From the NCBI GenBank assembly GCA_031216915.1, contig CM062288.1:175997919-176061918 (forward strand): DNA of 64,000 nt, written 5' to 3'. The stretch is from Pictodentalium vernedei (Eukaryota > Mollusca > Scaphopoda > Dentaliida > Dentaliidae). Both the position numbers and the translations under genes were made by a program. A model generated the notes under the pieces. The model ran no database searches, was not told the origin of the DNA, and saw only the letters and a list, made by a program, of their open reading frames with translations. Below, in pieces: positions 34,316 through 45,612 of the stretch (positions are counted from its first letter, which is position 1; every line of letters starts with the position of its first letter).

Positions 34316-34405
34316 TCTTCTTCTTCTTCTTCTTCTTCTTCTTCTTTCTTCTTCTTCTTCTTCTTTCTTCTTCTTCTTCTTCTTCTTCTTCTTCTTCTTC
34401 TTCTC
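34316..34405. repeat. (TTC)n microsatellite
   Basis: About 90 bp of nearly pure TTC/CTT with two single-base slips. It produces Ser-, Phe-, Glu- and Lys-rich artefact frames on all strands. Confidence 0.98.
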
Positions 34406-34565
34406 CTGTCTTCTGTCTTCTCATCACTTTTTTGTCCGCAAGATAACTCGAAAACTAATAGCCCTATCTCATTGATTTTTGGCATGCTGATAGACAGCCA
34501 CAAGTTCTCGGCCACCTATGTTTTTTAGATTCCTGGGGTATCAGGGGTGCCTGTAGGGGTGTTTT

Positions 34566-35460
34566 GAAAGTGGGTCACGCCCATATCTCAGGCGTGGTAT
34601 GACCTACAGACCTGGGGCCAACACCAAATGAGTCGACAATCAATGGAGGTTCGAAATATGGGTCAAGGTCACGGAGGTCATCTAGGGGTCATTGAGTGCA
34701 TTTTTCAGAATTGCTGGAAATCACATTTTTTGACCCCTTAAAGTATTCCTGACGTACAGCATTTTGACGTAAAAAAGTGGGCGTGGCCAAAATTTTTGAA
34801 AGTGGGTCACGCTCATATCTCAAGCATGGTATGACGTATGGACCTGGGACCAACACCAAATGAGTCGACACTCGATGGAGATTCAAAATATGGGTCAAGG
34901 TCACCGAGGTCACTCAGGGGTCAATGAGTGCATTTTTCATAATTGCTGGAAATCACATGTTTTGACCTCCAAATGCTTCCCCAAAAGTCAGACGTGCATA
35001 TTTTCATGAAAAAGTGGGTGTGGCCAAAATTTTTGAAAGTGGGTCATGCTCATATCTCAAGCATGGCGTGATGCATGGACCTGGAGCCAACATTAAATAA
35101 GTTGACACTTGATGGAGGTTCAAAAATGTGGGTCAAGGTCACGGAGGTCACCTGGGGTCATTGAGTGCATTTTTTTCAGAATTGCTGGAAATCACATGTT
35201 TTGACTCTCTAAAGCATTCCTGAAGTCCATACATCCATTTTTACGTAAAAAGTTGGTGTGGCCAAAATTTGTGCAAGTGGGTCATGCTCATATTTCAAGC
35301 ATGGTATGATGTATGGACCTAGGACCAATACCAAACGAGTCGACACTCGATGGAGATTCAAAATTTGGGCCAAGGTCGAACAGGAGTCTCGGGGGCTATT
35401 ACCAGAATTGCTGGAAATCATATTTTTGAACCTCCTTGTGCATTCCCTTGGTTGGTCCCT
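34566..35460 (+). repeat. 235-bp tandem repeat, four copies
   Basis: Units start with AAAGTGGGTCACGCTCATAT (34566, 34797, 35033, 35271). They share GTATGGACCTGGGACCAACA, AAATGAGTCGACACTCGATG, GGTCAAGGTCACGGAGGTCA and GAATTGCTGGAAATCAC. A leading block (CCTATCTCATTGATTTTTGG...ATGCTGATAGACAGCC, 34460-34500) recurs at 36020 and 38460, and a single weaker unit recurs at 37671 and 38577. So decayed copies of the whole assembly extend to about 38.8 kb. Confidence 0.85.
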
Positions 35461-35613
35461 TTGAATGCTGTGAAGATATATACCTTTTCTGGTTTCTTGG
35501 AAAAAATTATCTGATTTTTGAATGAATATCTATAAATACTGTCATTGAAAACCTATTTCTTATTTCTTTAAAACTATTTTATCCCCAAAATAAGCCTCTA
35601 AAGTATTCCCATT
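35461..35613. other. Diverged flank of the array
   Basis: Short stretch with ATTCCTGTATGAATATCTGT-like text that recurs near 38880. It is part of the same large repeat. Confidence 0.4.
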
Positions 35614-35624
35614 ACATTCATAGA

Positions 35625-35961
35625 GGGGCACGGTGGCTAAGCAGTTAGAGGTGCAGGCTGCAAGCCGAGAGGTTCTCAGTTCGAATCCTATCTGCGGCAA
35701 GTGCCTTGTGTCTTTGGGCAAAACACTTCACCCCCATTGCCCACATAATGGCATAGTGATGATGTGTACTAAGAGATACTGCATGTCGATGATACACTTG
35801 CACTAGCCCTGCTTGTGTGGAGTTAGCATGTTGGGGAGCCAGACAGTTGCTTGTTGTTGTTTGGTGGTTCTCTGTGTTCTCTGGTTTCCTCCATCAGTAA
35901 AAACTGTACGACACGAGGCGGCTTATCTGTTGAAGTGTCGTTAAACCCCAATAAATTAATA
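35625..35961 (+). mobile_element. tRNA-derived SINE, complete, 11-bp target duplication
   Basis: The head GGGGCACGGTGGCTAAGCAG carries an A box (TGGCTAAGCAG, 35634-35644) and a B box (AGTTCGAATCC, 35679-35689), the internal RNA polymerase III promoter of tRNA-like SINEs. The body includes TTGGGCAAAACACTTCACCCC and GTGTGGAGTTAGCATG. The tail is GTTAAACCCCAATAAATTAATA. Flanks ACATTCATAGA (35614-35624 and 35962-35972) are a perfect duplication, diagnostic of LINE-driven retroposition. Confidence 0.93.
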
Positions 35962-35972
35962 ACATTCATAGA

Positions 35973-36603
35973 ATGTCTTCTATGCACTGTTTGTCAACAT
36001 GATAACCCAAATACAATCAATCCTATCTCAATGTTTTTTGGTATACTGATAGACTGCCTGCCATTGGTACTTGGTCATCTATGATTTGGAGGCATGTGGG
36101 GCCTTCAGGCTCTAGATGTTAAAAATATGTTTACAACATTTACTGGGAAATGAGTTAGCTGAAGCAGTAACCATTATCTAAAACAGAAATCCCCAGAGAG
36201 AAAGCTGAGATAGAATTCTTTGTTACATTGAACAGCACTGTATATTTTATGTTGTATCATGTTACAAAACTTCAGTCTCAATCATTGAAGAGAGAGAGAA
36301 ACCTTCACTTTTCAAAGCATGTTTTTTTTTTAAATCTATTTATTCTCAATCATAACTCAGGATTGAGAGGTTTTGGGATGGAGTGGTGTGTGGCTTTCTC
36401 GAAACACCTATCACAGTTACAAAGTAATAAAACGGAATATTTGAATGGTCAGATTTTAACCCTCTTAATACTTCGATGTGAATAAAAAAATATCTTTATT
36501 ATAACTCTTGGCTACAGAATGTTTTTCGTTTTCTTTTCTAAAACATTTTAATTCTATGTGGAATGGGACACCTTTTCAGTGTGCTTTCCAAACTAAGGGA
36601 TTC
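35973..36603. other. Decayed copy of the 34.4-kb repeat; no gene
   Basis: GATAACCCAAATACAATCAATCC and CAATGTTTTTTGGTATACTG (35998-36050) match the leader of the 235-bp array. The remainder has no recognisable feature. Confidence 0.4.
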
Positions 36604-36740
36604 TTAACCCTTTAGCCAACATAACGGCAAAAACCGGTCAGCTTTATACACAGAAATGTCTATTCAGTTTTAATTACTTTTTCATTTTTGCTTTAAAAAC
36701 ATAGCTTATGACCCTTCATTGGAATGAGCTCATTTTTTAA
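36604..36740. mobile_element. TTAA MITE, left part
   Basis: TTAACCCTTTAGCCAACATAACGGC and the core start CTTATGACCCTTCATTGGAATG are clear. The right half is missing, cut off by the SINE. Confidence 0.7.
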
Positions 36741-37060
36741 AGGATTATTTATTTATTGGTGTTTAATGTCACATATTTCTGCACAGTGGTTTACCATGAC
36801 CAGGACATTTTACGGGTGGAGGAAGCCAGAGTACCTGGGGAGAACCTCCGGGCAACAGCGAGCAACTATCAGATTCCCCACATACTAACTCCACACAAGC
36901 AGGGTTAGCATTGGTTGAAGACAGGTGCACATTGATGTGCAGTACGCTTTAGTACACATCGCCACCATGCACCCACGTGGGCAATGGGATGAAGTGTCTT
37001 GCCCAAGGACAGAGTGAGGACCGCTCGACTTGCAGCCTGCACCTCTGCCAACTCTGCGCC
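36741..37060 (-). mobile_element. tRNA-derived SINE, reverse, B box deleted
   Basis: Read on the minus strand it starts GGGGGCGCAGAGTTGGCAGA, continues GGTGCAGGCTGCAAGTCGAG, then jumps straight to CCTTGGGCAAGACACTTC. The TTCGAATCC B box of the 35.6-kb copy is absent. The tail is ATTAAACACCAATAAATAAA. It sits between two TTAA MITE copies. Confidence 0.85.
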
Positions 37061-37065
37061 CCCAT

Positions 37066-37250
37066 TTAACCCTTTACTCAACGCAGACGATAGCAAAATT
37101 TATTATTTCAAATATCATTTTTTTCAAATTTTCCAAACAATTTCAACAAAACCATATCATGGGACCCCTCGTTGGAACTAATATTTTTTCAATTTCTCAA
37201 TTTGCATATTACGCGGGCGGATGCGGCCGATTCGTTGGGTAAAGGGTTAA
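37066..37250. mobile_element. TTAA MITE, 185 bp, complete
   Basis: TTAACCCTTTACTCAACGC and GTTGGGTAAAGGGTTAA are a near-perfect terminal inverted repeat, with TTAA at both ends (37066-37069, 37247-37250). The core is shortened (GGGACCCCTCGTTGGAAC), so this is the smallest complete copy here. Confidence 0.85.
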
Positions 37251-37307
37251 AGGATTAAAATGGAATATTTAAAGCGAATATTTTAACCCTCTGAAGCTCT
37301 TAATATG

Positions 37308-37370
37308 GGGGCACGGTGGCGCTGTATACTAAAGCGTAGTGCACTTCGATGGTGCACCTCTCTTCGAAAA
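37308..37370 (+). mobile_element. SINE fragment with internal deletion
   Basis: GGGGGCACGGTGGCGCTGTA joins a mid-body segment ACTAAAGCGTAGTGCACTTC and a GGTGCACCTCTCTTCG segment. Tail and B box are missing. Confidence 0.6.
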
Positions 37371-39570
37371 AATCATTGAGAATAATGAAAACCATTTCCA
37401 TTCTCACAGTGTTGTTCTAAACACACATGGATATAGATGGGACCTCGGTATTTTGACAATGCCAATAAGTCTTCAGACAGGCTCTCGGGGGGAGGGGGGG
37501 GGGTCTTCAAGGCCTTTCAACGTCTACATTCCAACATTACTGAACCTTTTTACTTGCAATATATTTTCCAGAGGTACCATGCATGCACTTCACCATTGCC
37601 TTGCTAATATGAACATTTGCCATCATCTACAAATATGGCAGATCCTGAGTTGGTGGAGCCAATATTTATAAAGTAGTTTATGCTCATACTTCAGGCTTGG
37701 TATGACCTATAGTAATGGTACCTACACCAAATGAGTTGAAACTTGCTGGAGGTTCAAAATGTGGTCCACCTCTATGCGGTCAAGAGAAGTCATTAAATGC
37801 ATACTTTTTCGACCTATTAGGAATTTCATTTTATACCAATTAATGCAGTTCTGAAGATTATACATGTATCTCATCATTCAAACAAATGGCAGCGGCAGTA
37901 ATGTCCATTTCTTATTCCTTGATCGAACCCTATAAATGGTGTGCACATATATGCCATTTCGGATTTTTTAGAAAATATGTTCTGATTCCTGTATGGATAT
38001 TTTCTCTATGAAAGAATTTCACAAAAAGCAGTAGGGAGAAAGCTGTGACTGTCACATACAATAACATGATCTATTTATTTAATCTCATTGTACAAAATTA
38101 ATTCCCAAACCAAGTTAATATAAAAACAAACAACTTGATCATGAAGAATTCCGGTGTACATGTAATTGTAAAACTACACTGAAGATTTGTTATTGAAACC
38201 TATCACAATACTGTCAGGATGCCGGTAAAATATGCAATACTGACATAGTTGACTGTACTGTTAACTGTGTTAGTGCTATGACTGTTTAAAATTAATTTAT
38301 TAGAGAAGTTCTAGTTTTATGTATGCCTTGTTTATGTCACTAGATGCTCTTTTATGAGCAGGCCTTCAAATGAGCTCTTGGGGTTTTTAAGGTTTTTATG
38401 ACAATATCTCCGACATAGAGTCTATGCACCCTTTGTCAGCGCGACAACTCAAATACGGATCGTCCTATCTCGATGCATTTTGGCATGCAGGTTAACAATA
38501 ATCAGTTTGCACTCATCTATGTTTTTTTCACCCGTTCCATCTGAATGACAGATGACAGATCTGAAGTTGGTGGAGCCATTATTTCAAAGTGGGTTGCGCT
38601 CATTCTTCAGTGTAGATGTAGACATGGGACTACACCGACTGAGTTAAAAAGTGCTGGAGATTCCATATACGGTCCACCTGAATGAGGTCATCAAGTGCAT
38701 ATTATTCAGAAAGACTGGGAAATGCATTTACACCTTAATGTATTTCTAAAGTTTATGAATGTATTTCATCAATCAAATTAGTGGGCAAAGCCAAAATTGT
38801 CCATTTCTGATTCGTGTATCGAACCCTTTGAATGCTGGTCACATATATGCCTTTTCTGGTTTCTTATAAAAATTGTTCTGATTCCTGTATGAATATCTGT
38901 AAATACTGTTAACGAAAACCCATTTCTGATTTGTTAAAAAATATTTTACACCAGAAGATAAGCCTCCATAAATTCTCTTTCTGTAGAGTTTTTTCCTGAT
39001 ACTCTAACCCGTTTCACATAGACTTGAATTTACTGGATGCAGTAAATTCTGTTTCTCTAGTTATTATATTATCTTCAAACAGTTACCCCTATCATTAACT
39101 CTTAACCCTTTACCTAAGACAAAAGCAGACGACACTTTGCAAAAACATTTCTTGAAATATCGATTCGCCATTGCTAGTAATCATGTACTTTCTTATGAGA
39201 CTAGATTTCATACTTGGACTTGTCACACACACATCTCTCACACAAATGGACAGCTGTGGTACGCAGTTAGGTCAGTTGGAGTCTCAGCACGACCAATTTG
39301 GAGGACGGTATGTGTTAATTAAATAAGAAGTTGCACCACGACTATCATATGTACCAGTATATATTATTTATCGACAAATACGTTTCCAAGAAGTCACGAT
39401 TTTTTAAACCAAAACGCCAACAGAAGTCGTGATGTTGTCGGGTTTGAACCATTATGGCTGGGACAAACCATGACTTATAACCCCATCACGAATAGGTCAT
39501 GTTTGCGACGCCTCTGGTGTTGATGGCAGCAAAGATTCACAACTCTGACAAAACATGTTGCACCCAGGGA
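37371..39570. repeat. Decayed repeats; no gene
   Basis: Contains weak copies of the 235-bp unit (37671 and 38577) and its leader (38420-38470), a G run near 37490-37503 and a lone TTAACCCTTTACCTAAGAC MITE end at about 39104. No coding region was recognised. Confidence 0.5.
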
Positions 39571-39582
39571 CGTGACGACAGT

Positions 39583-39720
39583 GGGGGGGGGGGGGGGGGG
39601 GGAGGAGGAGGCAATCCTGGCCAGAATTTCCTGTAGTTGGAAATTCGGAGTGCAAGTTATCTGGCCAGAATTTCCTATAGTTGGAAAGTCGGAGTGCAAG
39701 TCATTAAAAGTTGGAAATTC
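39583..39720. repeat. Poly-G run plus 54-bp duplication
   Basis: About 20 G at 39583-39602, then CTGGCCAGAATTTCCTGTAGTTGGAAATTCGGAGTGCAAG occurs twice in tandem (39618 and 39662) with a third partial copy. Confidence 0.7.
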
Positions 39721-40127
39721 CAACTATCTGGATTTTTATCCATATCCTGATTTGCGGAGAATTCCTCCAGCACTGCAATTTCCGCATATATGAGTGGGAT
39801 TTGTTCTTTCCTTTCTGAAGATGCTGTTCTTGCCCGGCCACATGGCACACACACAAAGTGCAAGCCAGAGTTGTCTCTTGACGAATATCATTCCTATTCG
39901 TGGTTAAGGAGATGCCGATTCCACATAATTGGTGCTGCCAATTCCCGCAGACATCACAAGTGATAACATGCTACCCGCGTCTCACCTTTCTATTACAGTC
40001 TACACGTGACTTTGACATATTCGCTGGGTCTGTAGTTTGAATTTACTGAAGCTGAGTAAATGAATTAACTCTTACCTAGTGGAGGTTTATAAAGACTGAC
40101 AATGTCGGCAGTGTAAAGTGAAATTCA
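39721..40127. other. No supported feature
   Basis: Unassigned sequence between the small repeat and the DIRS end. Confidence 0.35.
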
Positions 40128-40582
40128 AAAGAAGTATAAATTTTATAGTAAATTTCCTTTCTTATTATACCTACCGAAATTGTTTACTACAGGCTTTCAC
40201 TACAGTGGAAGAACCTAACTCGGGTAAAATACTCTATTTTAATCTTTCCCAAGATTTGGGAAAGAAAAGTGGTGTAAAAACACCACGAAAAAATAAGCCA
40301 AAACTGGGTCGAGCGCCATCGGCGCACACCCAGTATGGGACGCTCTTCCATAGTACAAATCCACGACTTCCGTAAAACAGTGCGCAATGCGTCAATTCGT
40401 CATTCTTTTGATTCCGAACAACACTGGAGTTAGGTGATCAGCGGGGAGGAAGGATTCTTACCCGAATAAGAAGGCGGGAGGGCCTCCATGTAAACAATTT
40501 CGGTAGGTATAATAAGAAAGGAAATTTACGATAAAATTTATACTTCTTATCAACCTACCTCAATTGTTTACTACAGGCTGAA
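40128..40582 (-). repeat. DIRS 3' terminal and internal complementary repeats
   Basis: Segment A (40128-40191) and segment B (40486-40552) are inverted copies of about 60 bp with few mismatches. B continues into a second diverged end motif (AACCTACCTCAATTGTTTACTACAGGC, to 40582) that parallels TACCTACCGAAATTGTTTACTACAGGC at 40172-40193. The 290 bp between contains short palindromes (TTTCCCAAGATTTGGGAAA, GTGGTGTAAAAACACCAC). Confidence 0.7.
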
Positions 40583-40829
40583 TAGACAAAAGGCTGGAGG
40601 GAATCACATAACCAACCCACACATAGCTCAATAGCACTGGGACCGTGGACAGAGGAAGAGATCCCTAGGCCTATCAAACCATAGCATCACAAACATTACA
40701 AAAGACAATTAAAGATGAGGCGTATGGTGAAGTGCGACGCACAGACAGAAATGGCAGTAACAGCACAAAGCTGGAACTGACCCTGAAAAAAGCTGAAAGG
40801 CTGGGATAGACAACATCCTGAGCCGAAGA

Positions 40830-41440
40830 AAGAGGGCCCCAAGGACCAAGGTCCTCTATCGGCTCCTGCAACTGTCGCAGATAAAAGGAGAATGTAGCAT
40901 TTCTCCAGAAGGCTGCCAGAATAACATCCGTCATCCGACAACATGACAGAGTTATTAAAAGAGGAAGACAATGCACGCACCTCGTGGCAGAAAAAAACAA
41001 TTGGTAATACAATCACCAGTAGCCAGACGAGCGGAAGCTGCACGAATAGCAAGACAAATCCATCAAGAAATGGATGCAGGAGAGATCTGGCATGTGAGAG
41101 AACGCATATTCATCCAGGATAAAGGCGTGAATGCCCCCACCCCAAGCAGAGCAGCGCCCAAGAAAGTGACCATCTTGGAGGAAACTGCAACGTCCTAGGC
41201 CTTTTCAAGGAAAAGAGCTGAACAAGCTTGGAGAGGCAAGGATGAGTGTCGAAACAATGCGGTATCACATATGAACAAATGTCTCCAAAGCATGGACATG
41301 TACCCATTGCTGGAGACCCCCAGAAACAAACATATACCAGAAACTCTGCAAGCGGTGTGATCGAAGGAGTGACAGAAGCAACAGAGTGATCGCACACCAT
41401 CGACAGAAGAACCTTCCACTTAGCCACAGAGGCTAAACCA
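40830..41440 (-). pseudogene. Tyrosine recombinase of the DIRS-like element, broken
   Basis: The N-terminal part is visible as AKWKVLLSM, SITPLAEFLVY and LFSLKRPRTLQFPPRWSLSW (about 41427-41110). The C-terminal catalytic part is split over two frames: HEVRALSSSFNNS, with the H-x-x-R box near 40990, and ILAAFWRNATFSFYLRQL, carrying the Tyr nucleophile, near 40890. The middle, including the first catalytic Arg, is not recognisable, so it is deleted or shifted. The enzyme would integrate the circular cDNA; this copy cannot. Confidence 0.7.
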
Positions 41441-41659
41441 GTGGAGTGAGTGCCTCCTTGAAGAAGTAAAGCAACTCCACTGCGTGTCTCGAAAAACCAC
41501 TACGGAGGAGACAGGACCCGATAAAAGACATGTGCGAAGGCACAATGAAGTCGGGTCAACGTAAAACCTCCTCGGGCAACTTTGGCAAAGAAAGTCGCGA
41601 GGTAGAGGGAGACATGCCGGAACCGCCGCTAACAGAGAGCGGAGCAGATTGATCCACAC

Positions 41660-43250
41660 CTACCGAGGCGACGGGTGTGATCGAAAGGATTCGACGACTG
41701 CAGGTTCATATCTGGGCGAGAACCTGAGGCGGAATCGGAACCAGTAGGAAGGCGTAGCCGCCATGGCCATCCCAAAGGAGGTCCAGAGAGTCCACGGCGA
41801 AAGCCAGAGCATCTGAACACGGGGACACAAAAGTGTCCACCGGATGGTTCCAACGAGTCGCAAGAGATCGAACCCGCCCATGTGGAGCATCCACCTGGTG
41901 GAAATGACCCTGCCCCGACGGGACAGGGAGTCGGCTAGAACGTTCAGACGACCGGTAATGTGACGAACAACCACCCCGGCGTGGACATCCTGAGCGAGCA
42001 GTAGAAGATCCCGAGCCAATTCGTACATTGGAACAGAGTGCGTGCCGCCCTGGTTCCGAATGTAAGCAACCACCGTCGAATGGTCGGACAACAGAAGGAC
42101 CTGGCGATTCGACAGGTGAGGGGTCCACTGCCTGAAACTCAGAAGAGCAAGAAGCTCCTTCTGGTTGATGTGTAGAGCTGCATGATCCTGCTCCCACATC
42201 CCGTGAATGGAAAGATCTAGAGGATCCAACGTCGCACCCCATCCGAGGTCGCTGGCATCTGCCGTCAGAACGCGATCGGACGTGGGTAAGTCCAACGGAA
42301 CACCCTGCGAAAGCCACTGGACATCCGCCCAGAGGAGAAGGTGAGGATAAAGATATTCTGGAAACTGAAGCACCAGATCAAGAAAATCTACATTCGGCCT
42401 CCAACGACTGAGCAGAAAGTGTTGGAGAGGTCAGACACGCAGCCGACCTAGAGGAATGAGATCCGTCACCGAAGAGCAGGGACCGATTAGACTTCTCCTC
42501 GTTGACTCTGAAACCTAGCGACGTGAGCAAGCTCAACAGAGTGGCGACATCCGACTCCAGTAAGGCAGCATTGGAATGCCCCTGGAGGATATCGTCCAGA
42601 TATGCCGAAGTAGTCACCCTGGACTGTGTGCGATGGAAAGCTATCAAATGCGACAGCAGTCTGGTGAAGGCCCAAGGAACCAGGTTGAGGCCGAAAGGCA
42701 TGGCCTTGAACTGGTAAACTCGCCCCAGAAAAACGAATCTGAGATACTTCCGAAATGCCCAATGAATCGGAATGTGAAAGTAAGCGTCTCGCAGGTCGAA
42801 GCTGGAAGCGAAATCTCCCTGGTGAATTGAACGGAGGACCGACCTGAAAGTCTCCATGCTGAACTTGGGAGCAATAATAGACTGGTTCAGGAAACTCAGA
42901 TCGATAACCGGTCGCAGTCGGACGTCCTTCTTCGGCACCAAGAACAGGCGGGAATAGAAACCCACTGACCTAATGTTCTTGATGACCTCAATCGCCCCCG
43001 TTGTCAGGGGATTGTCTATCTCCGTGGACAAAAGTTCCCGACGTAAAATGTCTGAAGGAACTGTGGTTGGAAGAGGCACCCTGGACAGAGTGGGGTGCCT
43101 TCGGAAGGATATTCGCAGCCCGGACCAAACAACATCTAACACCCAAGGATTGGATGTGATGGTGGCTCAACGGTCTGCGAACTCTGCTATCCTTCCTCCA
43201 ACCTGGGATGAGTCGGGGTGAGGACCTTCATTTCGAACCCCGATGAGGCT
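41660..43250 (-). pseudogene. DIRS-like reverse transcriptase-RNase H, broken
   Basis: The frame opens with VGGRIAEFADR; a TGA at 43167-43169 replaces the usual Trp, followed by ATITSNPWVL. RT motifs: FYSRLFLVPKKD, RPVIDLSFLNQ, SSFDLRDAYFHIPI, FKAMPFGLN, and catalytic AYLDDIL (about 42590). RNase H: TADASDLGWGAT, INQKELLAL, LLLSDHSTVVAYI and LADSLSRRG carry the acidic residues. Frame changes near 42375 and 41840 split RT from RNase H and the C-terminal tail (RWNHPVDTFVSPCSDALAF). LDD instead of YXDD and the LGWGA box are usual for DIRS/Ngaro elements. Confidence 0.88.
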
Positions 43251-44731
43251 CGCGAGAGGAGAAAACACCTCCTCTACTGAATGAAGAGTCGTGGGACTTC
43301 CCTAAAGACTGCCGATGCTTACCCTTACCCCTTGAGTAAGAAGTAGAAGCGGAGGCAGAAGGATCAGCCCCTTTGCTTCGCAGAGGAAGGAGGGTACTTG
43401 CTAGGCTTAGAACGGCCCGTGCCTACCCTAGAAGGCTGATCGAGCTGAAGAAACAGCAGCTGATCTTTGGAATGATGTAGGACGTCATCCCGGACCATCA
43501 ACACAGAACCATGGAAAAGTTGCGGACCTGCCAAAGAAGCAGATCGAAGAGTAGCGCACTGCTCCTCAGGAAGGGATCGGCCTGTGTCCAGCACAGAGTC
43601 CCTTCGAACTAATTCCAGATTAGCCGTGTTACAGGCATGCGTGTGAGTAAGATGCATGAGCGCCTTGGACAGCACACGCAAAGGAGCCTGTACCTCGTCA
43701 AACTTAGCTGGGGCAGATAAGCAGCTAAAGCTGAGACGATGTGATCGGAGAGAGAAAGCATACCAAGCATCTCTCTCGATAAGCCCAATGTGGACTCCAG
43801 AGTCGTCATCGGAATGACGGCAGACTTGGACTTGGAAAGCCCGGGGGAATTGGAGTCCAGATCCAAAACCACCAAAGTCTGGTAGACCGACGGATTGGCG
43901 GAATCGTAGGAACGATAACGCACCGGGGGCAAAAAAGGTGTCAACCCTGGTGAAGAACGGAGCCTTCATAGCCTTGGAACTTAGCTTAGAGTCCAAGGCT
44001 GAAAACGCTTCAACCAACTGTATCGACTGGCACGGTCGAAGACGCCCAGAAGCGGGTTGCTCCATAGGCTGTTGGCACGTGACCGATGATCGCGGCCTGG
44101 CTGACACTGTCGACTGCTTAGATGGTTTGAGATCCGGAAGGAACCCAAACACGAAATCAAGAGCTGCCCCCAAGTCCGAAGACTGCTGGCTCTCGACATC
44201 AAGCATGTCTGACTCTTCCCCTGAGTCGGAAGACACATAGCCCATCGTGGGCAAACCAGCCTCCCATGGTGTCGGAACACCAGGGGGATCAGAAAGCGGC
44301 CTGTTTCCTATCCCGGGAGGCGGCGCCATAGGGGGCGCCTGGAAACCACTCGCTGCCTCGCTGGAAGCAACGTGAAGGCTCTTTGACAGAACCTGAGTGA
44401 GTAAGGAGAGGGCCTCCCTAAGCTCACTGCCCGTACTGGCCGGTTCGACAGGGGAACGAACTGGCAAAGTGGCTTCACCTCTGACCCTCTTAACCAGCGA
44501 AGGGTCACGATCCTCCAAAACACCCAACGTGGGACGACGGGCGGCAGCCGAAACGTCTGAAGGCAGACGTGTATAGGGGTGTGACACACCCCGAGGGTCA
44601 ACATAGCGGGAACTCATGAGAGTAACCGCAAACCTCTGCAGGGCAGAAGGTCCAGGCTGCACAAAAGACGTTGGTCCCCCAAAACTGGTCGTGTGGCCAG
44701 AATGAGTGGACGGAAACGCCACGGAGTTCAT
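43228..44731 (-). pseudogene. Gag-like ORF of the DIRS-like element
   Basis: The 455-codon frame starts at 44731, is Ser/Pro-rich N-terminally, has an acidic SSDSGEESDMLDVESQQSSD block, and a C-terminal half with VEAFSALDSKLSSKAMKAPF and LRVLSKALMHLTHTH. A single-base shift near 43370 closes it; the next frame continues with Ser/Gly/Arg-rich SFSRGGVFSSREPHRGSK to about 43228. No zinc knuckle is visible. Position upstream of RT supports the gag call; sequence alone would not. Confidence 0.65.
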
Positions 44732-44754
44732 AGTGTCCCGCTAAGAACATCCGA

Positions 44755-45612
44755 ATCCAATGACAACTATGGTGCTCGACGGTGCAGAGACCACAGTAGA
44801 GGGTCCGGCCGGCAGCCACTTCCAACTTCGCCGAGTTGAAGTCAGGGAAGGCTGAGTCCGATACCCCCACGTCTACACAACCAGACACCGCAGCAGACTA
44901 CTGCAGGTATAAAACTACTGTGCTCAACAGCTGAGAGGACACAGTAGGGGGTTCAGTCGGCAGCCCCATCCGACTTCGCCGAGTGGAAGTCGGGGAAGGC
45001 TGAGGCCGATACCCCACAACCACACTACAGACATCCCTGCAGACCCTGGCAGGGATAAGCGGAGGCCGGCTAAAAACGGTGCCCAATGACGTTGTAGATG
45101 GAACAGCAGTAGCAGCAGATACGACGGGAGCTATTGGAACTGGCGGAAAAGCGGAGAGAGCCACCAAGCTCGGCCTCCAAAGGAGGAGTCACAACCCTAG
45201 TGACAGCCTCAGATGTCGACTGCAGAGGGCGCATAGTCCCGGAACCAGGCATCTCTTCACCAGAAATCCAACAGCTCCCGCAGTATCCACCACGGTAAAA
45301 AACTGCACATTCCCCACGGAAGGGGAATAACTCTCACCAGACATGGTCGAGTCGGGAAGCTCCGAAACGACAGCGTTCCCCGCCCCCCGCTGGTGTGGGA
45401 GGAGCTGCACATCCCCCACGGAGGGGGAGCAGTTCTCACCAGACGTGGTCGAATCGGGCGATCCCGAAACGATAGCGTTCCCTACCCCCCGCAGGAGCGG
45501 GAGGAGCTGCACATCCCCCACGGAGGGGGTAAACTCACACCAGATGTGGTCGAGTCGGGAGGCTCCCGAAACGACAGCGTTCCACACCACCCGCGGGTGC
45601 GGAAGAAACGGC
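44755..45612 (-). repeat. Tandem repeats in the DIRS 5' region
   Basis: Two copies of a roughly 150-bp unit (CCGGCAGCCACTTCCAACTTC and CGGCAGCCCCATCCGACTTC, 44756-45050) are followed by three copies of a roughly 102-bp unit (CTGCACATCCCCCACGGAGG at 45303, 45406 and 45507). Ser/Thr/Pro-rich frames across them are probably not protein. Confidence 0.85.

Noticed and set aside
34047..34528. Glu/Lys-, Ser- or Phe/Leu-rich frames of 66-131 codons on both strands
   Set aside because: They are translations of the (TTC)n microsatellite in different frames.
35634..35689. A functional tRNA gene
   Set aside because: A and B boxes are present, but the sequence does not fold as a tRNA, continues into a SINE body and is flanked by a target duplication.
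40674..41052. Two separate membrane-like proteins on the minus strand
   Set aside because: The two frames are pieces of one broken tyrosine recombinase (HEVRALSSS and AAFWRNATFSFYLR).
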